Of a DNA stretch of 64,000 nt, positions 17,382-27,116 are shown one piece after another. A program made the translations under genes and the position numbers. The stretch covers positions 1 to 64,000 of the forward strand of contig PKUJ01000005.1 of the NCBI GenBank assembly GCA_002869565.1, written 5' to 3'. How positions within the stretch are numbered: the stretch's first letter is position 1; each line of letters begins with the position of its first letter. The notes under the pieces are model-generated. The model was not told the origin of the DNA and ran no database searches. It saw only the letters and a program-made list of their open reading frames with translations. The stretch is from Arcobacter sp. Lineage in GTDB: Bacteria > Campylobacterota > Campylobacteria > Campylobacterales > Arcobacteraceae.

Positions 17382-19178
17382 TTACCAAGGATTTGAAGAT
17401 GTGTCTTCATTCTTGGTTTTAACCTTTTTTAACAACACCGGAGTTTTTTTATCCTGAATTTTGCCTAACCATTTTTTCTCTTCTAAGTCAGATATCTCTT
17501 GAGGTTTTATTTTTTGTTCTTGTAAATTTTTGTTATCATTTTTATTTTGTTCTTTATTTTTCTTTTCATCTTTTTCTTTATTTGAATTATTGTTTTGGTT
17601 TTCTTTATTTTTTTTCTGATTTTCTGATTTTTTCTTGTCTTGGTTTTTATTTTCCTGATTTTCTTTATTATCTTGTTCTTGATTGTTTTTTTTATTTTTA
17701 TTTTGATCTTTATTCTTGTCTTCTTCTTTATTTTTATCTTTTTTATCTTTTTGTTTATCATCTTGTTTTTTATCTTGCTTATTTTGCTGTTTTTTAATTT
17801 TATCAAGCATCTTTTGCACTATATCAAGATTTTCTCTAGTCTCTTTATCTTCTTTTATTTTTAGAGTATTTTCATACATTTTTTTTGCATTTTCTAAATC
17901 ATTTAATTTCACAAAAGAGTTTCCCATATTGTGTAGTTTTTTATACTCTAAATCTTGGTCTGAAGTTACTACATTTTTGTATTTTGCTAAAGCCTCTTTA
18001 TATTTTCCTTCTTTGTATAAAGAATTTGCCAGATTGTAATTTGCTTCAGAAGTATTTGCTATTTTTTCATAGTTTTTTGTAGCTTCTTTATACTCTTTAT
18101 TTTTGTATGATTCATTGGCTTTATCAATAGTCTTAAAATCAAAGATAGAGGCTTTTGCAAGATTTGTATTAGTAAATAAAAATAGTAAAATTAAACTATT
18201 TGTTGCTTTTTTAAATCTAAGTTTTGGAAGTGAAGAAAAAGCAATTAGAAGTAAAACTAGTGCTAAAGCTAAAGGATAATAAAATAGTTCAGTATAAGTT
18301 TTGAATTTTTTTGATTCAAGCTCTTTTTTTGAAGATTTTTTATCAATATCAGCCAGAATTTGTTTTATATCATCATTTGAAATAGAAAAATTAATATATC
18401 CTCCATTTGTATTCATGCTTAATTTTTTAATATTTTCATTAAGTGCAACTGTAACAATAGTTCCATCTTTGTTTGTAAGAAATTCACCATTATCAAGTTT
18501 TATAGGGCTAGCTTTTTTTGTTGCAAGAGCTATTGTATATATATTTATTTTGTGTTCATTTGCATATTCTATTTCTCTTTTATAATCACTACTATTTCCA
18601 CCGTCACTTAAAAGTATTAAGTTTTTGTTATCATAATCTTTTAGCAGTTTATTTGTTGTTTCTAAAGTTTAAAAAATATTTGAACCATTGTCAAAATTCA
18701 TTCCTGAATCTAAATTATCTACGAGTATTTTTAAAGAATTAAAGTCTTGTGTTACAGGTGAAAGAATAAAAGAAGACCTTGCAAAAAGTATAACTGCAAT
18801 TGCATTTTTCTTTGAATTATCAATAATATCTAATAGTTTTTGTTTTGCCATTGTTAATCTATTTGGATAAATATCATTTGCAAGCATTGATTTTGATACA
18901 TCAATTGCTACAACAATTGAAGCAACTTCTTGTTTAAAACTATGGTCTTTTTCATTTGCTACGGGACGCGCTAAAGCTATTGTCATGAGGATTATAGCCA
19001 TAAAGAAGAGTATATTCCTTGTTGTTTTGCCCATGTGTCTATTAGATATAGAGAGCTTAGCTAATACTTCTTGAGAAAAATGTTTTTGAAAACTATCTTT
19101 ATTTGTAATAATTAAAAACATTAAAAATAAAACTGGAACTAACATTAGAAATAAGACGTTATGGTATAGAAATTGCAA
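17382..19178 (-). pseudogene. Bat-type VWA/TPR membrane protein with in-frame TAA
   Basis: Read through, this is a 598-residue protein. It has two N-terminal membrane segments, a von Willebrand A domain with the MIDAS start DVSKS (about residues 93-97), a membrane segment, three or four TPR helices, and a long Lys/Asn/Gln/Glu-rich tail. It resembles fused BatB/BatC (aerotolerance) proteins. A TAA at 18669-18671 (codon 170) splits it. The downstream part stays in the same frame and continues the VWA fold (NLILLSDGGN), so this is one substitution, not a frameshift. The shorter frame from 18416 lacks the MIDAS. It is convergent with ppk2. Confidence 0.75.
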
Positions 19179-19269
19179 TATGATTTACTCTCTTTATTTA
19201 ATATAAACAGTATTTTAGTAAGTTTTAGATAAAATCACGTCTAAAATTAAAATAATCGGAGTAGATTTA

Positions 19270-20571
19270 ATGGAATTTAATGCAAATAGAGTTGATGACG
19301 CTAATGCAGTTATTACTTCAACAATTTCAGCTGAAGTTATTGAAACAAACTTAGACAAGGTAGCGAAACAAGCTGCAAAGACAATGGATATCCAAGGTTT
19401 TAGAAAAGGTAAGGTACCTGTTTCTGTGGTAAAACAAAGATATTCAGACAAGTTAAGAGAAGATGCTGAAGGTGAGGCTTTAAGAGGTATTTTAGCTGAT
19501 GCTCTTAAAGAATTAGATATCAAAAATGAAGATATCGTAGGTGAGCCAACATTTTCAAAATATGACAAAAAAGAAGATGGTTCAATTGAAGTTGAAGTAA
19601 AAGTTGCTTGTAAACCAAATGTTGATTTAGGTGATTATAAAGCTTTAGTTCCAGCAGTTGAAGATAAAACTGTTGATGCAAAAGATATTGACGCTAGACT
19701 TCAAGAGATGGCTAGTGCTTCTGCACCTTTACAAAAAATCGCTAGAAAAAGAATGGTTAGAGATCAAGATCATGCCGTTATCGATTTCGAAGGTTTTGTT
19801 GATGGTGTTGCATTTGAAGGTGGTAAAGCTGAGAAATATCCATTACAAGTTGGTTCTGGTTCTTTTATCCCTGGATTTGAAGAGCAAGTTATTGGAATGA
19901 AATATGAAGAGCAAAAAGATATCACTGTTACTTTCCCTACTGAGTACCAATCAAAAGATTTAGCTGGTAAAGAAGCTGTATTTAAAGTAACTTTACATGA
20001 AATTCAAGAAAAAGCTGCTGCAGAAATCAATGATGAGTTTGCTGCAAAGATGTTACCTGGTGAAGAGGGTGCAACAGTTGAAACTTTAAAAGCAAAAATT
20101 GAAGAGCAAATGAAAAATGAAGCTAAAGGTACTTACTACAGAGATGAGTTAAAACCTGCATACTTAGATAAATTAGTAGAAGAGTTAAATTTTGCATTAC
20201 CTGAAAGTGTTGTAGAACAAGAAGTTAATTTTTCACTTAACAACAAAGTTAGAACGATGAGTGAAGATGAAATTAAAGCTTTACAAGAAGATGCTGCAAA
20301 AGTTGAATCAATGAGAGATGAATTAAAAGAAGATGCAGAGAAATCTGTAAAAGCAACATTTATTGTTGATGCTTTAGCAAAAGCTGAAGGTGTTGAAGTA
20401 AATGATCAAGAAGTTACGCAAGTAATTTATTATGAAGCAATGCAAACTGGTCAAAATCCACAAGAGGTATTAAAACAATATCAAGATGCTGGATATTTAC
20501 CTGCAATTAAAATGTCAATGATTGAAGATAAAGTTATCACTAAATTATTAGACGAAAAATTAGGAAAATAA
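19270..20571 (+). CDS. tig: Trigger factor chaperone
   Basis: Ribosome-associated chaperone and peptidyl-prolyl isomerase of 433 aa. The N-terminal ribosome-binding signature FRKGKVP is at about residues 44-50, followed by an FKBP-type domain (DFEGFVDGVAFEGG, about 169-182) and a helical C-terminal substrate arm. An RBS-like GGAG lies upstream. It leads a tig-clpP-def group of protein-maturation genes with short gaps (20 and 8 bp). Confidence 0.97.
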   Translation: MEFNANRVDDANAVITSTISAEVIETNLDKVAKQAAKTMDIQGFRKGKVPVSVVKQRYSDKLREDAEGEALRGILADALKELDIKNEDIVGEPTFSKYDKKEDGSIEVEVKVACKPNVDLGDYKALVPAVEDKTVDAKDIDARLQEMASASAPLQKIARKRMVRDQDHAVIDFEGFVDGVAFEGGKAEKYPLQVGSGSFIPGFEEQVIGMKYEEQKDITVTFPTEYQSKDLAGKEAVFKVTLHEIQEKAAAEINDEFAAKMLPGEEGATVETLKAKIEEQMKNEAKGTYYRDELKPAYLDKLVEELNFALPESVVEQEVNFSLNNKVRTMSEDEIKALQEDAAKVESMRDELKEDAEKSVKATFIVDALAKAEGVEVNDQEVTQVIYYEAMQTGQNPQEVLKQYQDAGYLPAIKMSMIEDKVITKLLDEKLGK

Positions 20572-20591
20572 ACCTTAGAATAGGATAGAAA

Positions 20592-21176
20592 ATGAGTTAT
20601 ATACCATACGTAGTTGAAAAAAGTGGAAGAGGTGAGAGAAGTTATGATATTTATTCTAGACTTCTTAAAGATAGAATCATTATGTTAAGTGGTGAGATAA
20701 ATGATCAAGTTGCATCATCTATTGTTGCACAGTTACTTTTTTTAGAAGCTGAAGATCCAGATAAAGATATCTATTTATATATTAACTCTCCAGGTGGAGT
20801 AATTACAAGTGGTATGTCAATTTATGACACTATGAACTATATTAAACCTGATGTTTGTACTATTTGTATTGGTCAAGCAGCATCTATGGGAGCATTTTTA
20901 TTATCTTCTGGAGTTAAAGGAAAAAGATATTCTTTACCTAACTCTAGAGTAATGATTCATCAACCATTAGGTGGAGCTCAAGGTCAAGCAACTGATATTC
21001 AGATTCAAGCAAAAGAGATTCAAAGAATGAAAGATACTCTTAATGAGATGATTTCTGAACAAACTGGACAAGATATTAAAGTTATTGAAAAAGATACAGA
21101 TAGAGACAATTTCATGAGCGCTGAAGAAGCTTGTAAATACGGTCTAATTGATGAAGTAATTACTAACCACAAGTAA
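20592..21176 (+). CDS. clpP: ATP-dependent Clp protease proteolytic subunit
   Basis: Serine peptidase subunit, 194 aa, that forms the barrel fed by ClpX or ClpA. The catalytic serine lies in [11 protein letters not shown] (about residue 97), the histidine in MIHQPLGG (about 122), and an aspartate near 171 completes the triad. It is directly downstream of tig, a common arrangement. Confidence 0.97.
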   Translation: MSYIPYVVEKSGRGERSYDIYSRLLKDRIIMLSGEINDQVASSIVAQLLFLEAEDPDKDIYLYINSPGGVITSGMSIYDTMNYIKPDVCTICIGQAASMGAFLLSSGVKGKRYSLPNSRVMIHQPLGGAQGQATDIQIQAKEIQRMKDTLNEMISEQTGQDIKVIEKDTDRDNFMSAEEACKYGLIDEVITNHK

Positions 21177-21184
21177 AGATAAAA

Positions 21185-21700
21185 ATGATTAGAGAAGTTA
21201 TAACATATCCAAATAAACTACTTAGAACAAAATCAGTAGATGTAGAGAAGTTCGATAATGAACTTCATACTCTACTTGATGACATGTATGATACAATGAT
21301 TGTTGAAAATGGCGTTGGTTTAGCTGCTATTCAAGTAGGAATTCCTTTAAATGTTTTGATTATTAACCTTCCAAATGAAGAAGATACTCAAGAAAAAGAG
21401 AATTTAATTGAAGCAATTAATCCTGTAATTACTCACAAAGACGGAACTCAAATTTTTCTCGAAGGATGTTTAAGTGTTCCAGGATTTAATGAAGAAGTTA
21501 AAAGAGCTCAACATATTATTGTAGAATATTTTAATAGAGATGGTGAAAAACAGATAATGGAATCTGAAGATTTTTTAGCTGTTGCTTGGCAACATGAGAT
21601 GGAACATCTTACTGGTCATCTTTTTATTGAAAACTTATCTTTTATAAAAAGAAAAAAATTCGAAAAAGAGTGGAAGAAAAGAATAAAGCAGAAGTCATAG
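21185..21700 (+). CDS. def: Peptide deformylase
   Basis: Removes the formyl group from nascent proteins; 171 aa. All three family motifs are present: GVGLAAIQVG, EGCLSVPG (metal cysteine) and the metal-binding HEMEH in QHEMEHLTGHLF. It lies 8 bp after clpP, so it is probably co-transcribed. A short inverted repeat AGAAGTC/GACTTCT spans the stop codon and may weakly terminate the operon. Confidence 0.96.
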   Translation: MIREVITYPNKLLRTKSVDVEKFDNELHTLLDDMYDTMIVENGVGLAAIQVGIPLNVLIINLPNEEDTQEKENLIEAINPVITHKDGTQIFLEGCLSVPGFNEEVKRAQHIIVEYFNRDGEKQIMESEDFLAVAWQHEMEHLTGHLFIENLSFIKRKKFEKEWKKRIKQKS

Positions 21701-21835
21701 ACTTCTCTTCCTTTCTCTAATTATAATCTCAAATAACAATCTTAATTTCTAGCTTTTTTGCAAAATAAATAATAGTATACATTATGTATATTTTAATAAG
21801 TTTATAATATAATTATAAAAATTATTCAAAAGAGC

Positions 21836-23338
21836 ATGATGAAAACTATTAAATCAGCAACAATAAATGATATAGAAGCAAAAGAAGTAATTGTAGAATC
21901 AACTTTTACAAAGGGCTTGCCAAGTTTTACTATAGTCGGTTTAGCCTCAAATAATATTCAAGAATCAAAGGATCGAGTCAAATCAGCACTTTTGACAAAT
22001 GAATTTAAATTCCCTCCAAAAAAAATCACAATTAATTTAAGCCCAAGTGAGATTAAAAAAAGTGGAACTCATTTTGATTTATCAATTGCTCTTTTAATTT
22101 CTTTATATGAAGAAAAAAGGGCAAAATTTGATGATTTTCATACCTTTGGTGAGCTATCTTTAAGTGGAGAAATTAAGGATAGTAGTCAAATTTTTCCAAT
22201 AATATTATCTTTAGCAAAACAATCTTTGATAAAAAATGTTTTAGTTTGTACTGATAGTGCAAAAAAAATATCTAAAATACCAAATATTAATATCTATTGT
22301 GTAAAAAATCTAATTGAAGCAATAGAATTTTTTACCACAAAAGATATAAGTAGATTTTTATATAAAAAAGAAGAAACAAATAGTGAAAAAATAAATATAA
22401 ATGGAAAAGAGTTCTATTTTATAAAAGAGTATTTACAAGATTTTAAAGACGTAAAAGGTAAAGAGAATGCAAAAAAAGCAGCAATTATATCAGCTGCAGG
22501 AAACCATAATATATTGTTAGAAGGATCTCCTGGTTGCGGTAAGTCTATGCTTGCAAAAAGATTACAGCACATTATGTCACCAATGAGTTTAGACGAGATA
22601 TTGGAAGTTGCAAAATTGCAAGCTTTAGATTTAAAAGAGCCAGATTTTAAACCAAAAAGAGTTTGGCGTTCTCCTCACTGTACTTCTTCAAGGGCTTCGA
22701 TTGTTGGCGGTACAAATTTAGGAGAAATAGCTTTAGCTAATAATGGAATTTTATTTTTTGATGAATTACCTCATTTTAGTAGTACTATTTTAGAAGCTTT
22801 AAGGGAGCCCTTGGAAGATTATAAATTATTAGTAAGTAGAGCTAATACAAAAGTCTTATATGATACAAAATTTTTATTTATAAGTGCAATGAATCCCTGC
22901 CCTTGTGGTAATTTATTATCTAAAAATAATTCATGTAGATGTAATGAGTTAGAAATTAAAAGATACAAAAATAGACTTTCTGAACCCTTTTTAGACAGAA
23001 TTGATTTATATATTATAATGAATGAAACAGATGCAAATGACAAAACTACAGTTACATCAGAAGAGGCACATGAAAAAGTAATTGCAGCTTTTAAAATGCA
23101 AATATTAAGAGGACAAAAAGAATTAAATGGAAAACTAAGTGATGAAGGCATATTAAAATATTGTCAATTAAATGAGGAATGTAAAGATATTTTAGATAAA
23201 GCAACAAAGAATTTTAATTTGTCTTTTAGAAGTATAAACAAAGTTTTAAAGGTTGCAAGAACCATTGCTGATTTGGAGAATTCATCTCTAATAAGCAAAA
23301 CACATTTAATGGAATCTTTAAGTTATAGAAGAAGATAA
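21836..23338 (+). CDS. comM: ComM/YifB family Mg-chelatase-like AAA+ ATPase
   Basis: A 500-aa AAA+ protein with an N-terminal Lon-like fold (about residues 1-165), a Walker A GSPGCGKSML near residue 233, and the NPCPCG segment with extra cysteines typical of YifB/ComM. ComM is a branch-migration helicase needed for integrating DNA taken up by natural transformation in other bacteria. Here a competence-type secretion set follows 1 kb downstream. The start may be either of two adjacent ATGs. Confidence 0.9.
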   Translation: MMKTIKSATINDIEAKEVIVESTFTKGLPSFTIVGLASNNIQESKDRVKSALLTNEFKFPPKKITINLSPSEIKKSGTHFDLSIALLISLYEEKRAKFDDFHTFGELSLSGEIKDSSQIFPIILSLAKQSLIKNVLVCTDSAKKISKIPNINIYCVKNLIEAIEFFTTKDISRFLYKKEETNSEKININGKEFYFIKEYLQDFKDVKGKENAKKAAIISAAGNHNILLEGSPGCGKSMLAKRLQHIMSPMSLDEILEVAKLQALDLKEPDFKPKRVWRSPHCTSSRASIVGGTNLGEIALANNGILFFDELPHFSSTILEALREPLEDYKLLVSRANTKVLYDTKFLFISAMNPCPCGNLLSKNNSCRCNELEIKRYKNRLSEPFLDRIDLYIIMNETDANDKTTVTSEEAHEKVIAAFKMQILRGQKELNGKLSDEGILKYCQLNEECKDILDKATKNFNLSFRSINKVLKVARTIADLENSSLISKTHLMESLSYRRR

Positions 23339-23388
23339 GTAGCTTGATTGTGTTATAATGCCGATTCAATTATATTTTAAGGAATAAG

Positions 23389-24273
23389 ATGAGTAAGTGT
23401 GGTTATGTTTCAGTTGTAGGACGTCCAAATGCAGGGAAAAGTTCTCTTTTAAATTGGCTTGTTGGTGAAAAAATTGCAATGGTTTCGCATAAAGCAAATG
23501 CAACAAGAAAAAGGTCAAATATTATTGTAATGCATAATGAAGCTCAAATGGTATTTGTAGATACTCCAGGACTTCATGAGACAGAAAAACTACTTAATCA
23601 GTTTATGCTTGATGAAGCTTTAAAAGCTATTGGAGATTGTGATTTAATATTATTTTTAGCACCAGTTACTGATAAATTAACACACTACGAAAATTTCTTA
23701 GAGAAAAACAAAAAAAATACAAAACACTTATTATTACTTACAAAAATTGATAATGTAACAAATACTGAAGTATTAGCTAAGATAAAAGAGTATGAAGAGT
23801 ATGCTGATAAATATGAAGCAATTATTCCTGTTTCAATTAAAAAACAAACTAAACAATCTGATATATTAGATGTTGTTGAAGAACATTTACCTGTACACCC
23901 ATATTTATATGATCCTGAAATTATGACAACTGAGCATATGAGAGATATTTTTAAAGAGTTTATTCGAGAATCTATTTTTGATAATATATCTGATGAAATT
24001 CCATATGAGACTGATGTTTTAATTAACAAAGTTGAAGAAAAAAATGATTTAGATGTTGTAAAAGCAACAATTATAGTGCAAAAAAGTACTCAAAAAGGTA
24101 TGTTAATAGGGAAAGGTGCTGTAGCAATTAAACGTATTGGTAAAGATGCTAGGCTAAAAATAGAAAAATTAACAGGTAGAAAATGTTATTTAGAACTTTT
24201 TGTTTCAATTAAAAAAGGTTGGACTAAAAATAAACAAGGTCTTAAAGAATTAGGATATGACGTAACTTTTTAA
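23389..24273 (+). CDS. era: GTPase Era
   Basis: Essential GTPase for 16S rRNA maturation and 30S assembly; 294 aa. G1 is GRPNAGKSSL (residues 8-17), G3 DTPGLHE, G4 LTKID, and a C-terminal KH RNA-binding domain contains GKGAVAIKRIGKDAR. A TATAAT 30 bp upstream of the start could be its promoter. Confidence 0.96.
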   Translation: MSKCGYVSVVGRPNAGKSSLLNWLVGEKIAMVSHKANATRKRSNIIVMHNEAQMVFVDTPGLHETEKLLNQFMLDEALKAIGDCDLILFLAPVTDKLTHYENFLEKNKKNTKHLLLLTKIDNVTNTEVLAKIKEYEEYADKYEAIIPVSIKKQTKQSDILDVVEEHLPVHPYLYDPEIMTTEHMRDIFKEFIRESIFDNISDEIPYETDVLINKVEEKNDLDVVKATIIVQKSTQKGMLIGKGAVAIKRIGKDARLKIEKLTGRKCYLELFVSIKKGWTKNKQGLKELGYDVTF

Positions 24274-24362
24274 TAAATGAATAATCAAAATACTTATTTA
24301 ATTAATCAAAAATAAAACTTTAAAATAATAAACTTACTTATAAAAAAATATAAGGGTTTATT

Positions 24363-25154
24363 ATTAAAGTTTTTGAGATAAAGACATCTACTAAAATTGA
24401 TGATGCATATTTAGAAAAATTTATACTTACAAATATACGTTTTAAACCTACAAAAAAGACTTTTATTTATTCTAGTTTTATTAAACCTCTTGAACTATAT
24501 CAAGTAATAGCCTTTGAAAAAGATATTCCAAAACCTTTTTTATTTAATTCTGAATATTCAACTGAACTATTTATTCAAGAGGATTTTTTCGCAGTATATA
24601 AAGAACAGAAGTTTTATTATTATCAAAAAATTAAAGGTGATTTTGAATTAGAAGAATTAAGCTATTTTATTAAAAATAGTCTGCTTATTGATAATATTAA
24701 AATTCACTATAAAGAAGACTCTTCTTTTATTGATGAAAATAAAAATAGACATATATTTTTTAAACCAATTAAATCTCAATTATTTAAATATTATATACTT
24801 TATTTTTCTCTTTTGTGTATGTGTTTTTATTTTTATGACTTTGAAAAAAGCACTAATTTTCAAACTCTTGACATTATTAAAAATGAAACAAAACAGATTA
24901 TAAATAATAGAAAATATCAATATCTTTCTGTTTTTACTTTAAAATTATATGAAAAAGCAAAAGAGAAAAAAGTTTTTGTTTCTTCTCTTGATATTAAAAA
25001 TTCAAAAGTATTATTAACTTTAGACTCAAAAAGAAAAGAGAATATATATAGTTTCTTGAACGAATTTGAAAATAATACAATTGAAAATATCTATTTTGAT
25101 GAAAAAGAAAAAAGGTTTAAAACAAATGCAAGTTTTAAAATATATAGAAGATAG
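24363..25154 (+). CDS. GspL/PilN-like bitopic membrane protein, ATT start
   Basis: The frame is open from 24354 and encodes about 263 aa. There is a cytoplasmic region of about 140 residues, one membrane helix (around YYILYFSLLCMCFYFY), and a small periplasmic domain ending KTNASFKIYRR. This layout and its position before a PilO-like gene, gspE and gspF suggest a GspL/PilN-type platform protein of a DNA-uptake (cts-like) machine. No ATG, GTG or TTG occurs before the membrane helix. The best initiator is ATT at 24363, six bases after AAGGG. It may be a genuine ATT start or an ATG changed to ATT. The family is not identified by sequence motif. Confidence 0.6.
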   Translation: MKVFEIKTSTKIDDAYLEKFILTNIRFKPTKKTFIYSSFIKPLELYQVIAFEKDIPKPFLFNSEYSTELFIQEDFFAVYKEQKFYYYQKIKGDFELEELSYFIKNSLLIDNIKIHYKEDSSFIDENKNRHIFFKPIKSQLFKYYILYFSLLCMCFYFYDFEKSTNFQTLDIIKNETKQIINNRKYQYLSVFTLKLYEKAKEKKVFVSSLDIKNSKVLLTLDSKRKENIYSFLNEFENNTIENIYFDEKEKRFKTNASFKIYRR

Positions 25155-25773
25155 TTTTAACTCTTTTTCTTTAAAAGTAAAGATAGAGTTATTTATATTG
25201 CCTTTATTTATTTTTGGAATTTTATTTTTATTTTTTGATGAAGAGAAAAAATTAGAAATAGAAAAAGTAAATATCTCAAAAGAATTAAAGAATTTAAATA
25301 TGAATGAAAATATTGTGGATATATTAAAGAATATAGAAAAACAAGCAAATAAAGAATCTTTAAAAATAAAATCTATATCGAGTGATAAAAAAAGCATCAA
25401 TTTAGAACTTGTATCAAATAAAAAAAGAATTATAAAATTTCTAAAATATCTTGAAGATTATAATAGTTTTTCGAAAATAGAGGCTCTTTCAATTAGAGAA
25501 AAGAGTTTAAAAGTTGAGTTAGTATTTAAAGATTTGTATATTAAAGAAAAAATTGATTTGAGTAACAGAATTTCAAAACTTGAAGAAGAAAAGAAAATAG
25601 AATTAAATCTTTTTGCAATCATAGATAATAAAGCTTACATAAACAATAAATGGCTCAATATAAACGATATTTATAAAAGTTATAAACTAATAAGTATTGA
25701 TACAAATAGCGTTTCTTTCCAAGGTGAATATGAAATAATAAAATTAAAGATGTATGAACATGAAAACTTTTAA
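25126..25773 (+). CDS. PilO/GspM-like bitopic membrane protein
   Basis: About 215 aa: a short cytoplasmic start (MQVLKYIEDSF), one membrane helix (LFILPLFIFGILFLFF), a coiled-coil rich in Glu and Lys, and periplasmic beta/alpha structure. This is the topology of PilO and GspM. The start at 25126 overlaps the previous gene by 29 bp and has AAGG upstream; an in-frame ATG at 25066 seems too early. It probably joins the platform with the preceding protein. No catalytic motif is visible. Confidence 0.6.
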   Translation: MQVLKYIEDSFNSFSLKVKIELFILPLFIFGILFLFFDEEKKLEIEKVNISKELKNLNMNENIVDILKNIEKQANKESLKIKSISSDKKSINLELVSNKKRIIKFLKYLEDYNSFSKIEALSIREKSLKVELVFKDLYIKEKIDLSNRISKLEEEKKIELNLFAIIDNKAYINNKWLNINDIYKSYKLISIDTNSVSFQGEYEIIKLKMYEHENF

Positions 25774-27115
25774 AGAATTGATTGATTATAGTTGTTTTGA
25801 GCAATTTGATATAAAAAAACTTCAAGAATATTTGGTTTTGCCTATAAAATATGATGGTATATATTTTAAATGTTTTATTTGTGAAAAATCTAATCTTAAA
25901 GCGTTTAATATAAAAGGTCTAGTGCGTAGTGAGTATTTAAATAAAGATGAAATTTTATTCTTTTTAAGTGATATTAATATAAGAATAAAACTTTTTGAGT
26001 TAGCAATAAAAGCAAAAAATAGTGAAAACATAAAAGATACTTCAATCGAAGATTTTTTTTCACTTTTGATAAAAAAAGCAATAGAAATGAGAAGTAGTGA
26101 TATTCATATAGAATCTTTAGAAAATAATATGGTTATAAGATTTAGAGTAGATGGAAATTTAAAACTTTTTTATATATTTGAAAATGAATTTTTATTTATA
26201 TTAAGTTCATATATAAAGATGATTTCAAAACTTGATATTACAATGTCTAGACTTCCTATGGATGGTAGATTTTCTTTATATATAAAAAATTATAAATATG
26301 ACTTTAGAGTATCAACGATGCCCACAATAAATGGAGAATCAATTGTTATAAGGGTTTTAGATAATAAAAATATTAAAAAAACAATTGAAGAGTTAGGGTT
26401 CTCTAAAAACATATTTGATGAAGTTGAAAATATCACTGCTCTTACCCAAGGATTAGTTTTAGTATCTGGTCCAACAGGAAGTGGAAAAAGTACAACTTTG
26501 TATTCAATTTTAAAAAAACTTAATACCGAGAATAAAAAGATAATAACTATTGAAGATCCAGTGGAATACAAATTAGAACAGACTCAGCAAGTTTCAGTTG
26601 ATGAAGAATTAGGTCTTAGTTTTATTACTATTTTAAAAACAGTTTTACGTCAAGATCCAGATATTTTATTAATAGGTGAGATAAGAGATAGTGATTCATT
26701 AAATATTGCATTACAAGCCTCTTTAACCGGACACTTAGTCTTAGCTTCAATTCATGCAAATAATTCTTTAGAGACTTTATCTCGCTTAATTGATTTGAAA
26801 GCTGATAGATATCTTTTATCCTCTGCTTTAAAATATATTATATCTCAGCGATTAGTTTTAAATATATGTCAATCATGTTTTCAAAAAGGTTGTGTGATTT
26901 GCAATTTTACGGGTTTTTACAATAGAAGTTCAATAGCAGAGGTTTTAAAAATTGATGAATCCATTTCTTCATTTATTTTTAGAAATGTAGAGTTAAAGAG
27001 TATAAAAGAGTATTTAAAAACAAAAGGTTTTAAATCGATGATTGATGATGGAAAACAAAAAGTAGAAAAAAGAATTACAACTATTGAAGAAGTTTATAAA
27101 GTGGTAAATTCTTAA
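25754..27115 (+). CDS. Type II secretion/type IV pilus assembly ATPase (CtsE/GspE-like)
   Basis: A 453-aa hexameric motor ATPase of the GspE/PilB family. It has Walker A GPTGSGKSTT (about residue 237), an Asp box, Walker B-type DILLIGEIRD and a His box (LVLASIHANN). A short zinc-type cysteine cluster is present (CQSC and CVIC). It starts inside the previous gene (20-bp overlap; a second ATG is at 25760). In Campylobacter jejuni the similar ctsE-ctsF pair is required for natural transformation, which is the likely role here; a pseudopilus secretion role is the alternative. Confidence 0.9.
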   Translation: MNMKTFKELIDYSCFEQFDIKKLQEYLVLPIKYDGIYFKCFICEKSNLKAFNIKGLVRSEYLNKDEILFFLSDINIRIKLFELAIKAKNSENIKDTSIEDFFSLLIKKAIEMRSSDIHIESLENNMVIRFRVDGNLKLFYIFENEFLFILSSYIKMISKLDITMSRLPMDGRFSLYIKNYKYDFRVSTMPTINGESIVIRVLDNKNIKKTIEELGFSKNIFDEVENITALTQGLVLVSGPTGSGKSTTLYSILKKLNTENKKIITIEDPVEYKLEQTQQVSVDEELGLSFITILKTVLRQDPDILLIGEIRDSDSLNIALQASLTGHLVLASIHANNSLETLSRLIDLKADRYLLSSALKYIISQRLVLNICQSCFQKGCVICNFTGFYNRSSIAEVLKIDESISSFIFRNVELKSIKEYLKTKGFKSMIDDGKQKVEKRITTIEEVYKVVNS

Positions 27116-27116
27116 T

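Noticed and set aside
17507-17864. Overlapping open frames on both strands in the Lys/Asn-rich tail of the bat gene
   Set aside because: They are low-complexity shadows of the A-rich repeat coding for the charged tail; no start signals or domains.
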